The position numbers and the translations under genes were made by a program. This document shows positions 5,049-6,043 of a stretch of DNA of 6,043 bases, piece by piece. The stretch lies in contig URGF01000114.1 of assembly GCA_900547285.1 (NCBI GenBank), positions 1 through 6,043 of the forward strand, in the 5' to 3' direction. The notes below the pieces were generated by a model. The model was given only the letters and a program-made list of their open reading frames with translations, ran no database searches and had not been told where the DNA came from. Within the stretch, counting starts at the first letter, position 1. The number at the start of each line of letters is the position of its first letter. Origin of the DNA: an uncultured Collinsella sp. GTDB taxonomy: Bacteria > Actinomycetota > Coriobacteriia > Coriobacteriales > Coriobacteriaceae.

Positions 5049-5762
5049 ATGGCGCAGCGCGAACAACACGAACGGGTCAAAAAGATGGACCGCTGGGCGG
5101 GCAAGCTGCTCGGTCATAAGGCTGTGGTGGTGGCGATGCTGGGCGTCATTGCGATGGCGAGCGGCTTGGCGATGGCGAACCTTGGCGGCGGTGCCGGCGG
5201 TGTGTCGTTTGAGCGCACTGATGGTACGGGCTCGTTAGTGGAGCCGGGATCCGGCGATGCTTCGAGCGGAAAGACATCCGAAGGCTCTTCGCCTAAGGCG
5301 TCTGCTGCGGAAGAGGTTTATGTCGATGTTGATGGCGCCGTTGTGTCGCCCGGCGTATATCGTCTCAAGGACGGCGCGCGGGTGGCTCAGGCGATTGATG
5401 CCGCCGGCGGGCTGGCGCCCGAGGCAGACGTTACGGGGCTCAATCGGGCATCTAAGGTCGTCGATGGACAGAAGATTCACGTTCCAACGGTAGGGGAGCA
5501 GCAGGCGTCCATTGCGGAAGCCGGTGTTGTTGGTGGGGCTTCCGCATCATCGGGTGTGAGTGGCGCAACAGGCCTAGTAAATATCAATACTGCAAGCGCG
5601 GCAGAGCTACAGACGCTCTCGGGCATCGGTCCCTCCATGGCCCAGTCGATTATCGATGAGCGGACAAAGAACGGTGCTTTTGCCTCGGTTGACGATCTGA
5701 TGCGTGTGTCGGGGATCGGCGAGAAGAAGCTTGCCAAAATCAAAGATTGTATCTGCGTATGA
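5049..5762 (+). CDS. comEA: Competence protein ComEA (SLBB and helix-hairpin-helix DNA-binding protein)
   Basis: ComEA is the membrane-anchored receptor that binds double-stranded DNA outside the cell and hands it to the ComEC channel during natural transformation. The 237 residues show a basic cytoplasmic N-terminus, one membrane segment (about 25-45, AVVVAMLGVIAMASGLAMA), and a Ser/Gly/Ala-rich linker (about 46-88). An SLBB domain (about 89-147, VYVDVDGAVVSPGVYRL...DGQKIHVPT) and a second flexible linker (about 148-175) follow. The C-terminal helix-hairpin-helix pair is at 176-237, with LVNINTASAAELQTLSGIGP and VSGIGEKKLAKI. Length and domain order match Bacillus-type ComEA. The last bases overlap comEC as ATGA. 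ComEA proteins can also serve DNA uptake for nutrition; whether this organism is transformable is not shown here. Confidence 0.93.
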   Translation: MAQREQHERVKKMDRWAGKLLGHKAVVVAMLGVIAMASGLAMANLGGGAGGVSFERTDGTGSLVEPGSGDASSGKTSEGSSPKASAAEEVYVDVDGAVVSPGVYRLKDGARVAQAIDAAGGLAPEADVTGLNRASKVVDGQKIHVPTVGEQQASIAEAGVVGGASASSGVSGATGLVNINTASAAELQTLSGIGPSMAQSIIDERTKNGAFASVDDLMRVSGIGEKKLAKIKDCICV

Positions 5763-6043
5763 GTGCGACCGAGCGCGAACATGTGATGCCTCCGCGACCC
5801 CTGATGCCGTGGACGATGGCCCTTTGTGCCGGCATGTGCATGAGCTGCGCCTTGGTGCTCAACGTGACCGCTGATGCGCTGCTGAGGGAGCAGGCGCCGG
5901 CAGTCGGGCCGCTATGGGCCATTCCCGTTGCGGCGGCGGTATTCGTTGTGCTGGCTCAATCTTGTGCGCGGCTTGCCCCTTGGAAGCGGTGGCTGTATGC
6001 CGCGTCCGTCGGTCTCGTGGCGGGAGCGGTCGTCTCGGCGTGG
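5759..6043 (+). CDS. comEC: Probable ComEC DNA channel, N-terminal part (3' truncated by window edge)
   Basis: ComEC forms the inner-membrane channel that imports one DNA strand in transformation. Only 95 codons are visible, open to the window end. They encode a short hydrophilic start (MSATEREHVMPPRPLM) and three likely membrane segments at about 17-38, 52-70 and 78-95, rich in Ala, Val, Leu and Gly. This fits the opening of ComEC, which begins with a P-rich stretch and a helix pair before the OB-like ComEC/Rec2 domain. The segment alone is not diagnostic. The call rests on the ATGA overlap with comEA, since comEA-comEC is the standard order. The diagnostic competence and metallo-beta-lactamase-like regions would lie beyond the window. 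No ribosome site is evident, so translation is probably coupled to comEA. Confidence 0.82.
   Translation, partial: MSATEREHVMPPRPLMPWTMALCAGMCMSCALVLNVTADALLREQAPAVGPLWAIPVAAAVFVVLAQSCARLAPWKRWLYAASVGLVAGAVVSAW

Noticed and set aside
1..6043. Search for tRNA, rRNA, CRISPR, transposase, prophage or toxin-antitoxin genes
   Set aside because: None seen on either strand; the window is nearly filled by core genes of uniform style.

Overview
The window looks like chromosomal housekeeping DNA from a GC-rich actinobacterium, most probably of the Coriobacteriia (Collinsella or a near relative). The clearest clue is an actinobacterial-type integration host factor (mIHF) directly before gmk and rpoZ. 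The NAD-linked dihydroorotate dehydrogenase pair pyrK/pyrD and the Bacillus-like ThiI also fit this lineage better than Mycobacterium or Streptomyces. The genus is inferred from protein resemblance and gene order only. All eight genes lie on the + strand, and no mobile element, CRISPR array, tRNA or rRNA is visible.

Bases 1-2185 are a pyrimidine biosynthesis block: the 3' part of pyrK, then pyrD and pyrF, coupled by overlaps of 1 and 7 bases. PyrK and PyrD together form the NAD-dependent type 1B dihydroorotate dehydrogenase. PyrF makes UMP. The step between them (pyrE) is not in the window.

Bases 2186-2424 are non-coding but structured. They hold a long hairpin (2231-2288), which may end the pyr unit, and a near-perfect dyad (2352-2383) lying over an extended -10 promoter for the next operon.

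Bases 2425-4835 are mihF, gmk, rpoZ and thiI, with gaps of 0, 5 and 0 bases, which is strong evidence for one transcript. They encode a nucleoid-associated DNA-binding protein, guanylate kinase, the omega subunit of RNA polymerase, and the tRNA 4-thiouridine/thiazole sulfurtransferase. A textbook rho-independent terminator closes the unit at 4846-4878.

Bases 4836-5048 separate this unit from a competence block. They contain that terminator, a second imperfect hairpin and a perfect 12-base palindrome. comEA follows (membrane anchor, SLBB domain, helix-hairpin-helix DNA-binding domain). The N-terminal 95 codons of a membrane protein, almost certainly ComEC, then overlap comEA by ATGA and run off the window. 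Most of the window is ordinary core genome; the points worth a second look are mainly in the two intergenic regions.
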